This document shows, piece after piece, positions 55,328 through 64,000 of a stretch of DNA of 64,000 nt (position 1 is the stretch's first letter; each line of letters starts with the position of its first letter). Source of the DNA: Bacilli bacterium (GTDB taxonomy: Bacteria > Bacillota_I > Bacilli_A > RFN20 > CAG-826). A program made the position numbers and the translations under genes. A model generated the notes under the pieces. The model was not told where the DNA came from and did not search any database. It worked only from the letters and a program-made list of their open reading frames with translations. The stretch covers positions 131,544-195,543 of the forward strand of contig JAKSUV010000001.1 in NCBI GenBank assembly GCA_024408655.1, given 5' to 3'.

Positions 55328-55750
55328 ATGTTAAAAAACACTCCGAAACTCTTAAGTCCAGAATTACTCAAAGCGTTAAGCGAAATGGGGCATGGCGATG
55401 AACTTGTTATCGCGGACGCTAACTTTCCAGCGCACAGTATGAACGCGCACGTTATTCGGGCGGATGGTATTTCTGGTACGGATATGTTAAAAGCGATTTT
55501 AACGGTCATCCCACTTGATACCTATGCAAGTGAGAACTTCATGTTAATGGAAACCACGAATGGTGATCCGACTCCAACCATTTGGGCTGAATACGAGAAG
55601 ATTGCAAGTAGCCTAGATAAGAACGTGAAGAAAAAGATGATTGAACGCTTTGCCTTCTATGAAAGAAGTAAGAAAGCCTATCTTGTAATTGAGACCGGTG
55701 AAGAAAGAATCTACGGTAACATCATTTTAAAAAAAGGTGTTATTAAGTAA
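55328..55750 (+). CDS. fucU: L-fucose mutarotase / RbsD-FucU family protein
   Basis: A 140-residue sugar mutarotase of the RbsD/FucU family, which interconverts anomers of L-fucose (or ribose). ALSEMGHGDELVIADANFPAHSMN (about 16-39) holds the catalytic His and Asp, and the length suits FucU. GGGGAAG lies 6 nt upstream. It follows rny by 11 nt and ends at a terminator, so it is co-transcribed with rny and not with fucI, which lies 4 kb downstream. Confidence 0.88.
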   Translation: MLKNTPKLLSPELLKALSEMGHGDELVIADANFPAHSMNAHVIRADGISGTDMLKAILTVIPLDTYASENFMLMETTNGDPTPTIWAEYEKIASSLDKNVKKKMIERFAFYERSKKAYLVIETGEERIYGNIILKKGVIK

Positions 55751-55769
55751 TAGGTAAAGATTGTTAATC

Positions 55770-55797
55770 AAAAGGCGAGAAACACATCTCGCCTTTT
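55770..55797 (+). terminator. Terminator after fucU
   Basis: AAAGGCGAGA pairs with TCTCGCCTTT around a 6-nt loop and runs into a T-run. The GH127 promoter begins just after it. Confidence 0.92.
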
Positions 55798-55815
55798 TTG
55801 TTATATAATAACAAT

Positions 55816-58800
55816 ATGAAGAAGTTTTTAAAATTTTTAGTGCCAATGGCATCGCTTTGCGCGTTGGCGAGTTGTGGTGGTTCTCCTAATCCGCCGGTTT
55901 ATCAACATTTGCTTTATCGATTAGCTTTTAATGATAAAGAAAATCTAGGCAAGAATACAGGTAATGTTGGTCATTATGATGACGCTACTATTGAAGATGC
56001 CAACATGGAAGTTACTGGCACACTTAAAAGTTCCTCTGTTTTGACTTTTGGTGATGCTAATCACGGCACTAATTTTATTAGTCTGCCAGCTAATGTTTTA
56101 AATAATGATATAACGACGATTGCGATGTGGGTTCGTATACCTAATGATCTTTCATCGATGTCAGATCGACCGCTTTTTAGTATAGATTATGGCGATGAAT
56201 ACTTTTACGCTTTTCCCTATTCAACTGAATCATGGAGAGGTTATGCTCTATATTCAAAATTAAATGGTCGCGAAGAACAAAACTTAACCAAAGTACCAAA
56301 ATCTGAAAAAGTCCATGGTCAAGTGGCACCGTTTGGCGGAACACTAGAATCAACACCCGATGCTTGGCAATTAATTGGCTTCTCTTTTTCTTCAACTAGT
56401 TTGCATGTTTACCAAAACGGAAAGAAACTCTTGTCTTACGATGGTAATTATTCTTTTAAAAATAAAAATGTTTCTTCCTTTACAATTGGTACTTCCACTC
56501 ATTCAACTACCAACGATTTTGTTGGTTCTATTGCTGATGTTCGTGTTTATAATACAGAGATTAGCGAAGATGATTATTACCATGATTTCGACGCTAATTA
56601 TAAGGATTTTAATACCTTAAATTTAAATTTTAATAATCGAAGTTTAGATGATAGTGTCCGTGGTTATAACGGCGCTATCCATGACGAAGCAATAGAAAAT
56701 GTTAAATTCATTAACAAAGATAATCGTGATGTTGTCTACTTGAATGGTGAAGGCGAAAATAACGCTCGCTCTGGTTTCTTTTTGCCGCAGCAAGTTTTAA
56801 TGGGTCATAACGAATTAACCATTTCGACTAATATTTATATTGAACCACGCAATGAGGACGATACGCATTTGCGAGTTTTTGATTTTTCGTCTAATGACGG
56901 AATGCGTCATATGAACTTTAAATATAATTTATATGATACGAACCGTTGCGTATTGCGTATTGTGCCTGATGAGGACAAAGAGCAACAACAACCGGTTATT
57001 ACCAATCCTGATTATATTATGCCAATCCGTCGTTGGTTAAACCTTACGATGGTTATGACTGGTCATGGATGTAAGGTATATGTTGATGGTGAATTAATTA
57101 CTAGTAATGAAGAAGCTCAATACTATCCATCTTTCCTATATGATAACGAAAATTGTGGTTTCTATGTTGGGCGTACGAATTTTTATGGCGATAGACCATT
57201 ACATTGTTATATAGATGATTTTAAAATGTATTCAATGGCGTTAAGTGATTCAGATATCCAAGACTCTTTAGGACATGTTCATAGTGATGATGATAAAGCG
57301 GCGGTTGAACAAGCAGTTAGATCATTTAACATCAATCAATGTCTTCGTGATGGCGGTGGTCGTATTTATCCAAGTCGCCATTTAGATGATGGTGTAAAAG
57401 TAGATTTCACTTCTAAAAATTTGGATTTAATTGATCAAGAAGGTAACTTCCTTGCTCAAGGTAAAAAATGTGATTATACGATGACTTTCTCGCGTGGTGC
57501 TTATTCAATTAAAAAGAGCTATACACTAACTACTCCTACTTTAGTTCCAAGTATCGCTCGTAAAAACAATGATTTGTCTAAAGAAGCTTATAACGCTGCA
57601 TCTTACCAGCTATTAATGGAAAGCGAAAATTTAGATTGGATGCTTAGCTTAGATCCAGATCGTTTGCTTTATCATTATCGTTTGGTGTCGGGCGTTGACA
57701 CGAAAGGGGCCCAACCTTATGGTTCTTGGATCCGTCAAGGCTGTGGTGGGGAAGGCCAATTCCAAGGTCAATATGTCAGTGCTTTAGCGCATATTACTGC
57801 GATTGGTGATGCACTTGATGACGCAGAACAAATGAACGCAGCGCGTGATCGTTTACAGTATTTAATTGGTGAATTAGCAGAATGCCAAAACGAATATCCA
57901 AACCATAAATATGGGCAAGGTGAAGAATTTGGCTACTTAAATGGTTTTGCTCACGATGTGATGCGTGGATTAGAAGAAGGTGAATGTTCTTATGTTGGTC
58001 ATAGTGGTACTGGGCATGTTAATGAGGAGATGGGGTACAACGTTCCTTACGAAATTACCATTTGGGTACCATACTACATGTATCACAAGCAATTAATGAT
58101 GTTATATGACGTCATGACGTATGCTGACATGGGCGAAACGGAGGCGACTAACGCTATCCGTGAAAAGGCGAAAACAATGTTTTTAGCAGCTAATAAATGG
58201 TTAGCTCATCGCGTACTGAAGCTTAACGAAAAACAAAAAGAACAAGCGTTGGGAGTTGAATGGGGTGGTTGCGCGGAAACCCTCTACCTTGCATATCAAG
58301 CTGATCCTAATCATAATCCTGATTTCTTAAAAGCAGCACGCTTCTTTGAAGAAGATGGTTTACTTGAAGGCTTACATAGTAACAGTAACCTATTACCAGG
58401 CATTCACACTAATACAACTTTGCCAAAGATTATTTCTTATTGTGCGGCCTATGAAGTATTAGGTGATCCGTTCTATTTAACGGCAGCTGAAAATGCTTGG
58501 GATATGATGGTCAATCATATGAGTTTAGCTAATGGAGGTATTTCCATTAATGAGCACTACGAAAAACCTGACCACATTACTTTAAATAAATTTGGTGAAG
58601 AAACTTGTTGTTCGTATAATATGCTTCGCTTTACTGATCATCTCTATCGAATTACCGGCAATGTAAAATACGCGCATTATTTCGAAAAAGTTTTCTATAA
58701 CCATATTATGGCTTCGTTTGATACCGTTGGTTCAAAAGAAGCGTGTGGTGATGAACTTACCGCTGATCGTCGTACGTATCCAGGACCTCAATTAGCAGGT

Positions 58801-59652
58801 AAAACTTATACGACCTCAACCGACTTTGGTCATCATAAAGTTTATTCTTCTCCGGATGATTCTTTCTGGTGCTGTGTTGGAACGGGTAGTCAAACTTTCT
58901 CTCATTTAACATATGGTAATTTCTATGTGGATAATGAAGATGAAATATACGTTAATATGTATAACAACATTTCACTTAAGCGCACTAATATGAATCTCTC
59001 ATTTAGTGGCTTTAAAACCGATAATGCCACAGTAAAAGGTAGTGAGTATGTTGAAGTTACTAATAGCGGCGATAGCGAAGTTTCGTTAACAAATATTCAT
59101 TTCATTAAGCCATATTGGGTGGCGGAAGATCCGACGATGTCTATAGGCGGAACGCCGGTAGAATATACAGGTAATGATTATATGACGGCGAATGCTACTT
59201 TAGCGCAAAATCAAACGCTCAAAATTAGTCTACCAATGTCAATTACCGCGACTGAACAACGTGGTTATGAACTAGATAATCCTCCATCAACCGATCCATA
59301 TTCTTATGCGCTTCATTATGGTCCATATATGTTAGCGTTAGACATGGGTGGCGTTAATTTAAATACAGAATTCTATCTACATACCGGTAATGGTTCTTTC
59401 CAAAGTGGTCAAGTTGATTATTCAGGTTCACTTACTCAACTCATTGAAGTGGCGACCGGCGATTTTAATCAATATATCACGATGAGTGAAGCGACTTCGA
59501 CTGATTTATGTCACTACCATAGTGGTATTGCCTTTGCCTTTACAACAGAAAATCAAGGCGAATTAACTTTCCGCCCATTCATGGATATTTGTTACGAAAG
59601 ATATTCCATGTATATGCACTATGACCAAGAATTTACTGGTCACCTAAATTAA
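55816..59652 (+). CDS. Secreted GH127 glycosidase lipoprotein with two LamG-like domains
   Basis: A 1278-residue lipoprotein; signal peptide ends in LASC (Cys20). Two laminin-G/concanavalin-like sugar-binding domains cover about 30-240 and 250-470. The C-terminal half is a GH127 (DUF1680) catalytic barrel: E-T-C at 929-931 and the Cys pair WCCVG at 1019-1020 correspond to the zinc ligands and Cys nucleophile of beta-L-arabinofuranosidases. WGGCAETLYLAYQ is also family typical. Three additional neighbouring Cys residues are present. TATAAT ends 6 nt before the ATG (55816); an in-frame ATG at 55798 lies upstream of this box and is rejected. Confidence 0.88.
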   Translation: MKKFLKFLVPMASLCALASCGGSPNPPVYQHLLYRLAFNDKENLGKNTGNVGHYDDATIEDANMEVTGTLKSSSVLTFGDANHGTNFISLPANVLNNDITTIAMWVRIPNDLSSMSDRPLFSIDYGDEYFYAFPYSTESWRGYALYSKLNGREEQNLTKVPKSEKVHGQVAPFGGTLESTPDAWQLIGFSFSSTSLHVYQNGKKLLSYDGNYSFKNKNVSSFTIGTSTHSTTNDFVGSIADVRVYNTEISEDDYYHDFDANYKDFNTLNLNFNNRSLDDSVRGYNGAIHDEAIENVKFINKDNRDVVYLNGEGENNARSGFFLPQQVLMGHNELTISTNIYIEPRNEDDTHLRVFDFSSNDGMRHMNFKYNLYDTNRCVLRIVPDEDKEQQQPVITNPDYIMPIRRWLNLTMVMTGHGCKVYVDGELITSNEEAQYYPSFLYDNENCGFYVGRTNFYGDRPLHCYIDDFKMYSMALSDSDIQDSLGHVHSDDDKAAVEQAVRSFNINQCLRDGGGRIYPSRHLDDGVKVDFTSKNLDLIDQEGNFLAQGKKCDYTMTFSRGAYSIKKSYTLTTPTLVPSIARKNNDLSKEAYNAASYQLLMESENLDWMLSLDPDRLLYHYRLVSGVDTKGAQPYGSWIRQGCGGEGQFQGQYVSALAHITAIGDALDDAEQMNAARDRLQYLIGELAECQNEYPNHKYGQGEEFGYLNGFAHDVMRGLEEGECSYVGHSGTGHVNEEMGYNVPYEITIWVPYYMYHKQLMMLYDVMTYADMGETEATNAIREKAKTMFLAANKWLAHRVLKLNEKQKEQALGVEWGGCAETLYLAYQADPNHNPDFLKAARFFEEDGLLEGLHSNSNLLPGIHTNTTLPKIISYCAAYEVLGDPFYLTAAENAWDMMVNHMSLANGGISINEHYEKPDHITLNKFGEETCCSYNMLRFTDHLYRITGNVKYAHYFEKVFYNHIMASFDTVGSKEACGDELTADRRTYPGPQLAGKTYTTSTDFGHHKVYSSPDDSFWCCVGTGSQTFSHLTYGNFYVDNEDEIYVNMYNNISLKRTNMNLSFSGFKTDNATVKGSEYVEVTNSGDSEVSLTNIHFIKPYWVAEDPTMSIGGTPVEYTGNDYMTANATLAQNQTLKISLPMSITATEQRGYELDNPPSTDPYSYALHYGPYMLALDMGGVNLNTEFYLHTGNGSFQSGQVDYSGSLTQLIEVATGDFNQYITMSEATSTDLCHYHSGIAFAFTTENQGELTFRPFMDICYERYSMYMHYDQEFTGHLN

Positions 59653-59660
59653 TAAGCATA

Positions 59661-59680
59661 TAAATAGATAAATCTATTTA
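59661..59680. promoter_or_regulatory. 20-bp palindrome upstream of fucI
   Basis: TAAATAGATAAATCTATTTA, 8-bp arms around 4 bases. It ends 7 nt before a TATATT box at 59688-59693 and so covers the -35 region. Candidate operator for a sugar-responsive repressor. Confidence 0.5.
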
Positions 59681-59720
59681 ATTGTGCTATATTTTTAGTG
59701 TACATATAAGGAGATTTTCT

Positions 59721-61526
59721 ATGGCAAAATCGAGATTAATTGGTAATTACCCAGTGATTGGGATTCGCCCAACCATTGATGGTCGTCGGGGCAAAATTAA
59801 AGTAAGAGAAACCCTTGAAGACCAAACGATGAATATGGCGAAAGCCGCAAAGAAATTAATTGAGGATAATGTTCGTTATTCTAATGGCGAAAAAGTAAAA
59901 GTTATTATCGCCGACACAACGATTGGTCGAGTCGCCGAAGCGGCGGCTTGCGCTGATAAGTTTAAGAAAGCCGGTGTTGATATTACTTTAACCGTGACAC
60001 CGTGTTGGTGTTATGGCGCCGAAGTCATGGATATGGATCCCATGACGATTAAGGCGGTTTGGGGTTTTAACGGAACGGAAAGACCGGGTGCGGTTTTCTT
60101 AGCTAGTGTCTTAGCCACTCACGCCCAAAAAGGTTTACCAGCCTTTGGTATCTATGGTCACGAAGTCCAAGATAAGGATGACACATCGATTCCAAGTGAT
60201 GTCGCAGAAAAGATTTTACGCTTCGCTCGTTGCGCTGTCGCCGCTGCGACCATGCGCGGTAAGAGTTATTTACAAATTGGTAGCGTCACCATGGGTATTG
60301 GTGGTTCCATCATCGATCATAACTTCTTTGAAGAATATTTAGGCATGCGTGTTGAATCAATTGATGAAGTGGAAATTATTCGTCGGATTGAACAAGGTAT
60401 CTACGATAAGGAAGAATATAAGAAAGCCTTAGCGTGGGTGAAGAAATATTGTCGGCCAGATTTTGATAAGAACCCTAAGCAATACCAAAAGAGTGCGGCC
60501 GAAAAGAAGAAAGACTGGGAATTTACCGTCAAGATGGCGTGCATTATTGAAGATCTCTTTAATGGTAATAAGAAACTCCCGAAAGGTTGGGAAGAAGAAA
60601 TGGTGGGCCATAACGCGATTGTTGGTGGCTTCCAAGGACAAAGACAATGGACTGACTTCTATCCTAACTGCGACTTCCCAGAATCCATCCTTAACTCAAC
60701 ATTTGACTGGAATGGGGCGCGTGAACCCTATATCTTAGCGACCGAAAACGATACTTTAAACGGTACCACGATGTTATTTATGAAACTATTAACCGGTCGC
60801 GCTCAAATGTTTGCGGACGTGAGAACCTATTGGTCGAGTAAAGCTGTGAAACGGGTAACGGGTTATACCTTAGAAGGCCACGCTCATGACGCGGATGGCA
60901 TTATTCACTTAATTAACTCGGGTGCGTGCTGTGTTGATGCGTGCGGTGAAGTGAAAGATAAGAATGGTAAACCTGTCATGAAAAGATGGTGGGAAACAAC
61001 CCAAAAAGATATTGCGACGATTATGTCACATGTTTCTTGGCCCGAAGCCGATATGGGTTCCTTTAGAGGTGGCGGTTTCTCTTCTCGCTTTGTGACAAGA
61101 GCCGAAATGCCCGCCACGATGGCGCGCTTAAACATTGTGAAAGGTTTAGGCCCGGTGATGCAAATTGTGGAAGGTTGGACCGTTAAATTACCAGATAAGG
61201 TGAGTGATATTCTTTATAAACGGACTGACTATACCTGGCCTTGCACTTGGTTTACACCAAGAGTCACTAAGAGTGGTCCCGCGAAGTCTGCTTATGATGT
61301 GATGAATAACTGGGGTGCAAACCATGGTGCCATTTCTTATGGCCACATTGGTCAAGATTTAATCACGATGTGTTCAATCTTAAGAATCCCCGTTGCCTAT
61401 CATAACTGCGACGAAGATAAGATTTATCGTCCTGCCGCGTGGAATGCTTTTGGGATGTGTAAAGAAGGTCAAGACTATCGCGCTTGCGAAGCCTATGGCC
61501 CAATGTATAAAAATATTAGAAAGTAA
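59721..61526 (+). CDS. fucI: L-fucose isomerase
   Basis: A 601-residue FucI that converts L-fucose to L-fuculose and often D-arabinose to D-ribulose. [28 protein letters not shown] at the N-terminus, [11 protein letters not shown] and the [17 protein letters not shown] region with conserved His/Asp are family features; length is as in Escherichia FucI. I start at 59721 because AAGGAG lies 9 nt upstream; the in-frame ATG at 59682 would lie across the promoter. First gene of fucI-fucO-rhaD-rhaB. Confidence 0.95.
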   Translation: MAKSRLIGNYPVIGIRPTIDGRRGKIKVRETLEDQTMNMAKAAKKLIEDNVRYSNGEKVKVIIADTTIGRVAEAAACADKFKKAGVDITLTVTPCWCYGAEVMDMDPMTIKAVWGFNGTERPGAVFLASVLATHAQKGLPAFGIYGHEVQDKDDTSIPSDVAEKILRFARCAVAAATMRGKSYLQIGSVTMGIGGSIIDHNFFEEYLGMRVESIDEVEIIRRIEQGIYDKEEYKKALAWVKKYCRPDFDKNPKQYQKSAAEKKKDWEFTVKMACIIEDLFNGNKKLPKGWEEEMVGHNAIVGGFQGQRQWTDFYPNCDFPESILNSTFDWNGAREPYILATENDTLNGTTMLFMKLLTGRAQMFADVRTYWSSKAVKRVTGYTLEGHAHDADGIIHLINSGACCVDACGEVKDKNGKPVMKRWWETTQKDIATIMSHVSWPEADMGSFRGGGFSSRFVTRAEMPATMARLNIVKGLGPVMQIVEGWTVKLPDKVSDILYKRTDYTWPCTWFTPRVTKSGPAKSAYDVMNNWGANHGAISYGHIGQDLITMCSILRIPVAYHNCDEDKIYRPAAWNAFGMCKEGQDYRACEAYGPMYKNIRK

Positions 61527-61538
61527 GGAGAATATTTT

Positions 61539-62684
61539 ATGCCAAGATTTGTCTTAAACGAAACAAGTTACCATGGTGAAGGTGCGATTAGTAACGTCGT
61601 CACCGAAGTCAAGAACCGGGGATTAAAAAAAGCCCTCATTTGTACCACCCCTGAATTAATTAAATTCAAAGTGGTAAGCAAAGTGACTGATTTACTTAAG
61701 AAAGCCAAGCTTCCTTACGAAATCTATAGCAACATTAAACCTAATCCGACAATTGAAAACGTCCAGGGTGGGGTAAAAGCTTTTAAGAAAGCTAAAGCCG
61801 ATTACTTAATTGCGATTGGTGGTGGTAGTGCGATTGATACCTCAAAGGGTGTTGGGATCATTATGGCTAATCCGAAACACATTGATGTGAGAAGCCTTGA
61901 AGGTGCGGATGTTACGAAGAAGAAAGCTTTACCAATCATTGCAATCCCAACCACCGCTGGAACCGCTGCCGAAGTAACCATTAACTATGTTATTACCGAT
62001 ACCAAGAAGAAACGGAAATTCGTGTGCGCGGATGTTCACGATATCCCAGTTGTCGCCATTATTGATCCAATCATGATGTCGACGATGCCAAAAGGCTTAA
62101 CCGCCGCCACGGGTATGGATGCTTTAACTCACGCGATTGAAGGTTATATTACTAAAGGCGCTTGGGAATTAAGTGATATGTTCCATCTTGAAGCCATTCG
62201 TTTAATTAGCCAATATTTAAGAGCGGCCGTCAAGAATACGAAAGAAGGCCGTCGTGGTATGGCGTTAGGTCAATATATTGCCGGTATGGGCTTTAGCAAT
62301 GTTGGCTTAGGAATCGTTCATAGTATGGCGCACGCTTTAGGAGCGGTTTACGATACTCCACACGGTGTCGCTAATGCGATCTTACTTCCAACCATTATGA
62401 AATATAATGCACCGGCAACGGGTGAAAGATACCGCGAAATTGCCCGCGCGATGGGTGTTAAAAACGTCGATAAGATGAATAAAGCCCAATACCAAAAAGC
62501 GGCGATTGATGCAGTCAGTAAATTAAGTAAAGATGTTGGCATTCCGACTAACTTAAAACAGATTGCGAAAGCAAAAGACTTAGACTTCTTAGCGTCTAAC
62601 GCGATGAAGGATGCTTGTACACCAGGTAATCCACGGAAGCCAAGTAAAGCGGATATTATTAAACTTTATAAATCATTAATGTAA
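61539..62684 (+). CDS. fucO: Lactaldehyde reductase (iron-dependent alcohol dehydrogenase)
   Basis: A 381-residue group III alcohol dehydrogenase. GGGSAIDTSKGVGI (94-107) binds NAD, and the iron ligands lie in THAIEGYITKGA and HSMAHALGAVYDTPHG. In deoxysugar catabolism it reduces lactaldehyde to 1,2-propanediol to regenerate NAD+. AAGGAG precedes the start 12 nt after fucI. Confidence 0.92.
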   Translation: MPRFVLNETSYHGEGAISNVVTEVKNRGLKKALICTTPELIKFKVVSKVTDLLKKAKLPYEIYSNIKPNPTIENVQGGVKAFKKAKADYLIAIGGGSAIDTSKGVGIIMANPKHIDVRSLEGADVTKKKALPIIAIPTTAGTAAEVTINYVITDTKKKRKFVCADVHDIPVVAIIDPIMMSTMPKGLTAATGMDALTHAIEGYITKGAWELSDMFHLEAIRLISQYLRAAVKNTKEGRRGMALGQYIAGMGFSNVGLGIVHSMAHALGAVYDTPHGVANAILLPTIMKYNAPATGERYREIARAMGVKNVDKMNKAQYQKAAIDAVSKLSKDVGIPTNLKQIAKAKDLDFLASNAMKDACTPGNPRKPSKADIIKLYKSLM

Positions 62685-62704
62685 TTGTCATTAAGGAGTA
62701 ACTT

Positions 62705-63535
62705 ATGAAGAAATTTATTGATTCGCCTTTTGTGAAGGCGATGAGCGAAGTCACGGCGAATATGTACCGCCAAGGCTGGGACGAACGCAATGGTGGTAAT
62801 ATCTCTTATCTTATTGATGATAAGTACATCAAACAATATTTCCCCAAAGAAAAAGTCATTCGGGATATTCCGATGACTTTTGCCGCTGACCCAATTGTGC
62901 GGAACAAATGTTTCCTCGTCACTGGTACTGGTAAATATTTTAAAAACGTCATGAAAGATCCAGAGACTAACCTTGGTTTAGTTCGGATTGCGAAAAATGG
63001 TAAAGTTGCTCATTTATTATGGGGCTATAAAGGTGGAGGTAAATTCACAAGTGAATTCCCTGCCCACATTATGTGCCACACCGAACGCTTAAAAGTTAAT
63101 CCCAATAACCGGATTATTATGCATACTCACCCAACCTACACAATGTGTATGGGTGCCTCAACCCCAGTAAGCGAAAAAGAATTTACTAAACGTTTATGGA
63201 CGAGTAATACCGAAGCGATTGTTGTCTTCCCCGAAGGTATTGGTGTGCTTCCTTGTATGGTCTGTGGCACGAATCTCATTGGTGAAGAAACCGCGAAGAA
63301 GATGCGGAAGTTTAGAATCGTGAGTTGGACGAACCACGGTATCTATGGTTGTGGTAACGATATGGATGAAGCCTTTGGCTTAATCGAAACGGTGGAGAAG
63401 ACTGCGATGGTGTATATGATCTCGCTTGGTCACGTCGTCAATGTGATTCCACCAAAAGTGTTAGTTGGCTTATGTAAGCTTTGGCACTTACACCCCATGC
63501 ACGGAGTGTTTAAAGAACTCGATGTCATCAAATAA
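62705..63535 (+). CDS. rhaD: Rhamnulose-1-phosphate aldolase-type class II aldolase
   Basis: A 276-residue zinc aldolase. It matches RhaD, not the shorter FucA (about 215 residues), in length and in GWDERNGGN (about 24-32), VTGTGKYFKNV, LWG and HTHPT (about 139-143) and the late NHGIYG His. It cleaves ketose-1-phosphate into dihydroxyacetone phosphate and L-lactaldehyde. Its end overlaps the kinase gene by 14 nt. Confidence 0.93.
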   Translation: MKKFIDSPFVKAMSEVTANMYRQGWDERNGGNISYLIDDKYIKQYFPKEKVIRDIPMTFAADPIVRNKCFLVTGTGKYFKNVMKDPETNLGLVRIAKNGKVAHLLWGYKGGGKFTSEFPAHIMCHTERLKVNPNNRIIMHTHPTYTMCMGASTPVSEKEFTKRLWTSNTEAIVVFPEGIGVLPCMVCGTNLIGEETAKKMRKFRIVSWTNHGIYGCGNDMDEAFGLIETVEKTAMVYMISLGHVVNVIPPKVLVGLCKLWHLHPMHGVFKELDVIK

Positions 63536-64000
63536 TTATATTGCGATTGATTTAGGCGCCACGAGTGGTCGCGTGATCGTTATTAGCGAAAATCACGTGG
63601 ACGAAATTTATCGTTTTAAAGATTATCTTAAAAACGAGAATAATTCTTTAGTGTGGGATGTTGACGCGATTTTTCAGTCTATCATCACTGGGCTTAAGCT
63701 CGCAGTCAAAAAATATCACACGATTAAATCTTTAGCGATTGATTCCTGGGGTGTTGACTACGCTTTATTAAAGGGTGATGAGTTAATTAAACCAGTTTAT
63801 GCCTACCGTGATGCACGGACACAAACCTCGGTTAAAGAAACACTAAAACTCATTAGTGAAGATGAGCTATATCAATTAACCGGTACCCAAAATAATCCAA
63901 TTAATACGATTCACCAATTAATGGATGATTTAAAGAAAGGTCGCCTAAAAGAAGCAACTGATTTCTTGTTTATTCCAGAATACTTTACTTACCGTCTAAC
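63522..64000 (+). CDS. rhaB: Rhamnulokinase-type FGGY carbohydrate kinase (5' part, cut by window end)
   Basis: The first 159 codons of an FGGY kinase run to the window edge. The phosphate loop DLGATSGRVIV near the N-terminus, LVWDVDAIFQSI, the SLAIDSWGVDYALL segment and PVYAYRDARTQ match RhaB. It would phosphorylate L-rhamnulose or L-fuculose. It starts inside the end of rhaD, so the two are translationally coupled. Confidence 0.9.
   Translation, partial: MSSNNYIAIDLGATSGRVIVISENHVDEIYRFKDYLKNENNSLVWDVDAIFQSIITGLKLAVKKYHTIKSLAIDSWGVDYALLKGDELIKPVYAYRDARTQTSVKETLKLISEDELYQLTGTQNNPINTIHQLMDDLKKGRLKEATDFLFIPEYFTYRL

Overview
The window is 64 kb of a low-GC bacterial chromosome that reads like an uncultured, probably gut-associated Bacillota (Bacilli / Mollicutes-relative) genome. 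The evidence is Bacillus-type gene content (gatCAB, tsaEBD-rimI, pgsA-cinA-recA-rny, dnaD with recU, rplM-rpsI, cmk-der-hup), ECF vitamin transporters, TPP and purine riboswitches, Shine-Dalgarno sequences of the AGGAGG type, and lipoprotein-rich surface loci. TGG is used for Trp and TGA serves as a real stop (ends at 43689 and 50361), so this is the standard code and not the Mycoplasma code. I saw no tRNA gene, rRNA gene, CRISPR array or intact insertion sequence.

Layout. 1-11 kb: ung, a TPP-riboswitch-controlled thiT, the t6A/rimI operon with a glycosyltransferase, asnS, and a block of unknown membrane proteins. 11-24 kb: a coiled-coil gene and a thioredoxin-like lipoprotein sharing an upstream element, then pcrA-ligA-gatCAB-galE and a polysaccharide unit (sugar transferase plus a glycosyltransferase-flippase fusion), then smpB and an ECF S-component. 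25-31 kb: a purine-riboswitch-controlled nucleoside ABC transporter on the minus strand. 31-38 kb: rplM-rpsI, a second coiled-coil gene, ferredoxin, a putative nuclease behind an attenuator-like leader, a candidate small RNA, cmk-der-hup, a very short CCA-type enzyme, dnaD. 38-48.6 kb is the accessory region: recU with a hipBA toxin-antitoxin pair, rnpB, a KilA-N gene wedged between rnpB and a decayed partial rnpB copy, and three tandem giant lipoproteins with InlB-type repeats. 48.6-55.7 kb: pgsA, phosphoesterase, cinA (C-terminal domain only), recA, an Sfp-type transferase, rny-fucU. 55.8-64 kb: a GH127 lipoprotein followed by fucI-fucO-rhaD-rhaB for L-fucose/L-rhamnose-type deoxysugar catabolism; rhaB runs off the window.

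Several things cut across the window. Many genes have a TATAAT-like -10 box only 6-10 nt before the start codon and no ribosome binding site, which predicts leaderless mRNAs, while others (ribosomal proteins, hup, recA, rny, lipoproteins, fuc genes) have strong Shine-Dalgarno leaders. An element containing ATTCGCGTC sits at nearly the same distance upstream of three genes, two of which encode similar coiled-coil proteins, and may mark a small regulon. The most unusual locus is the KilA-N gene between two copies of the rnpB 3' end.
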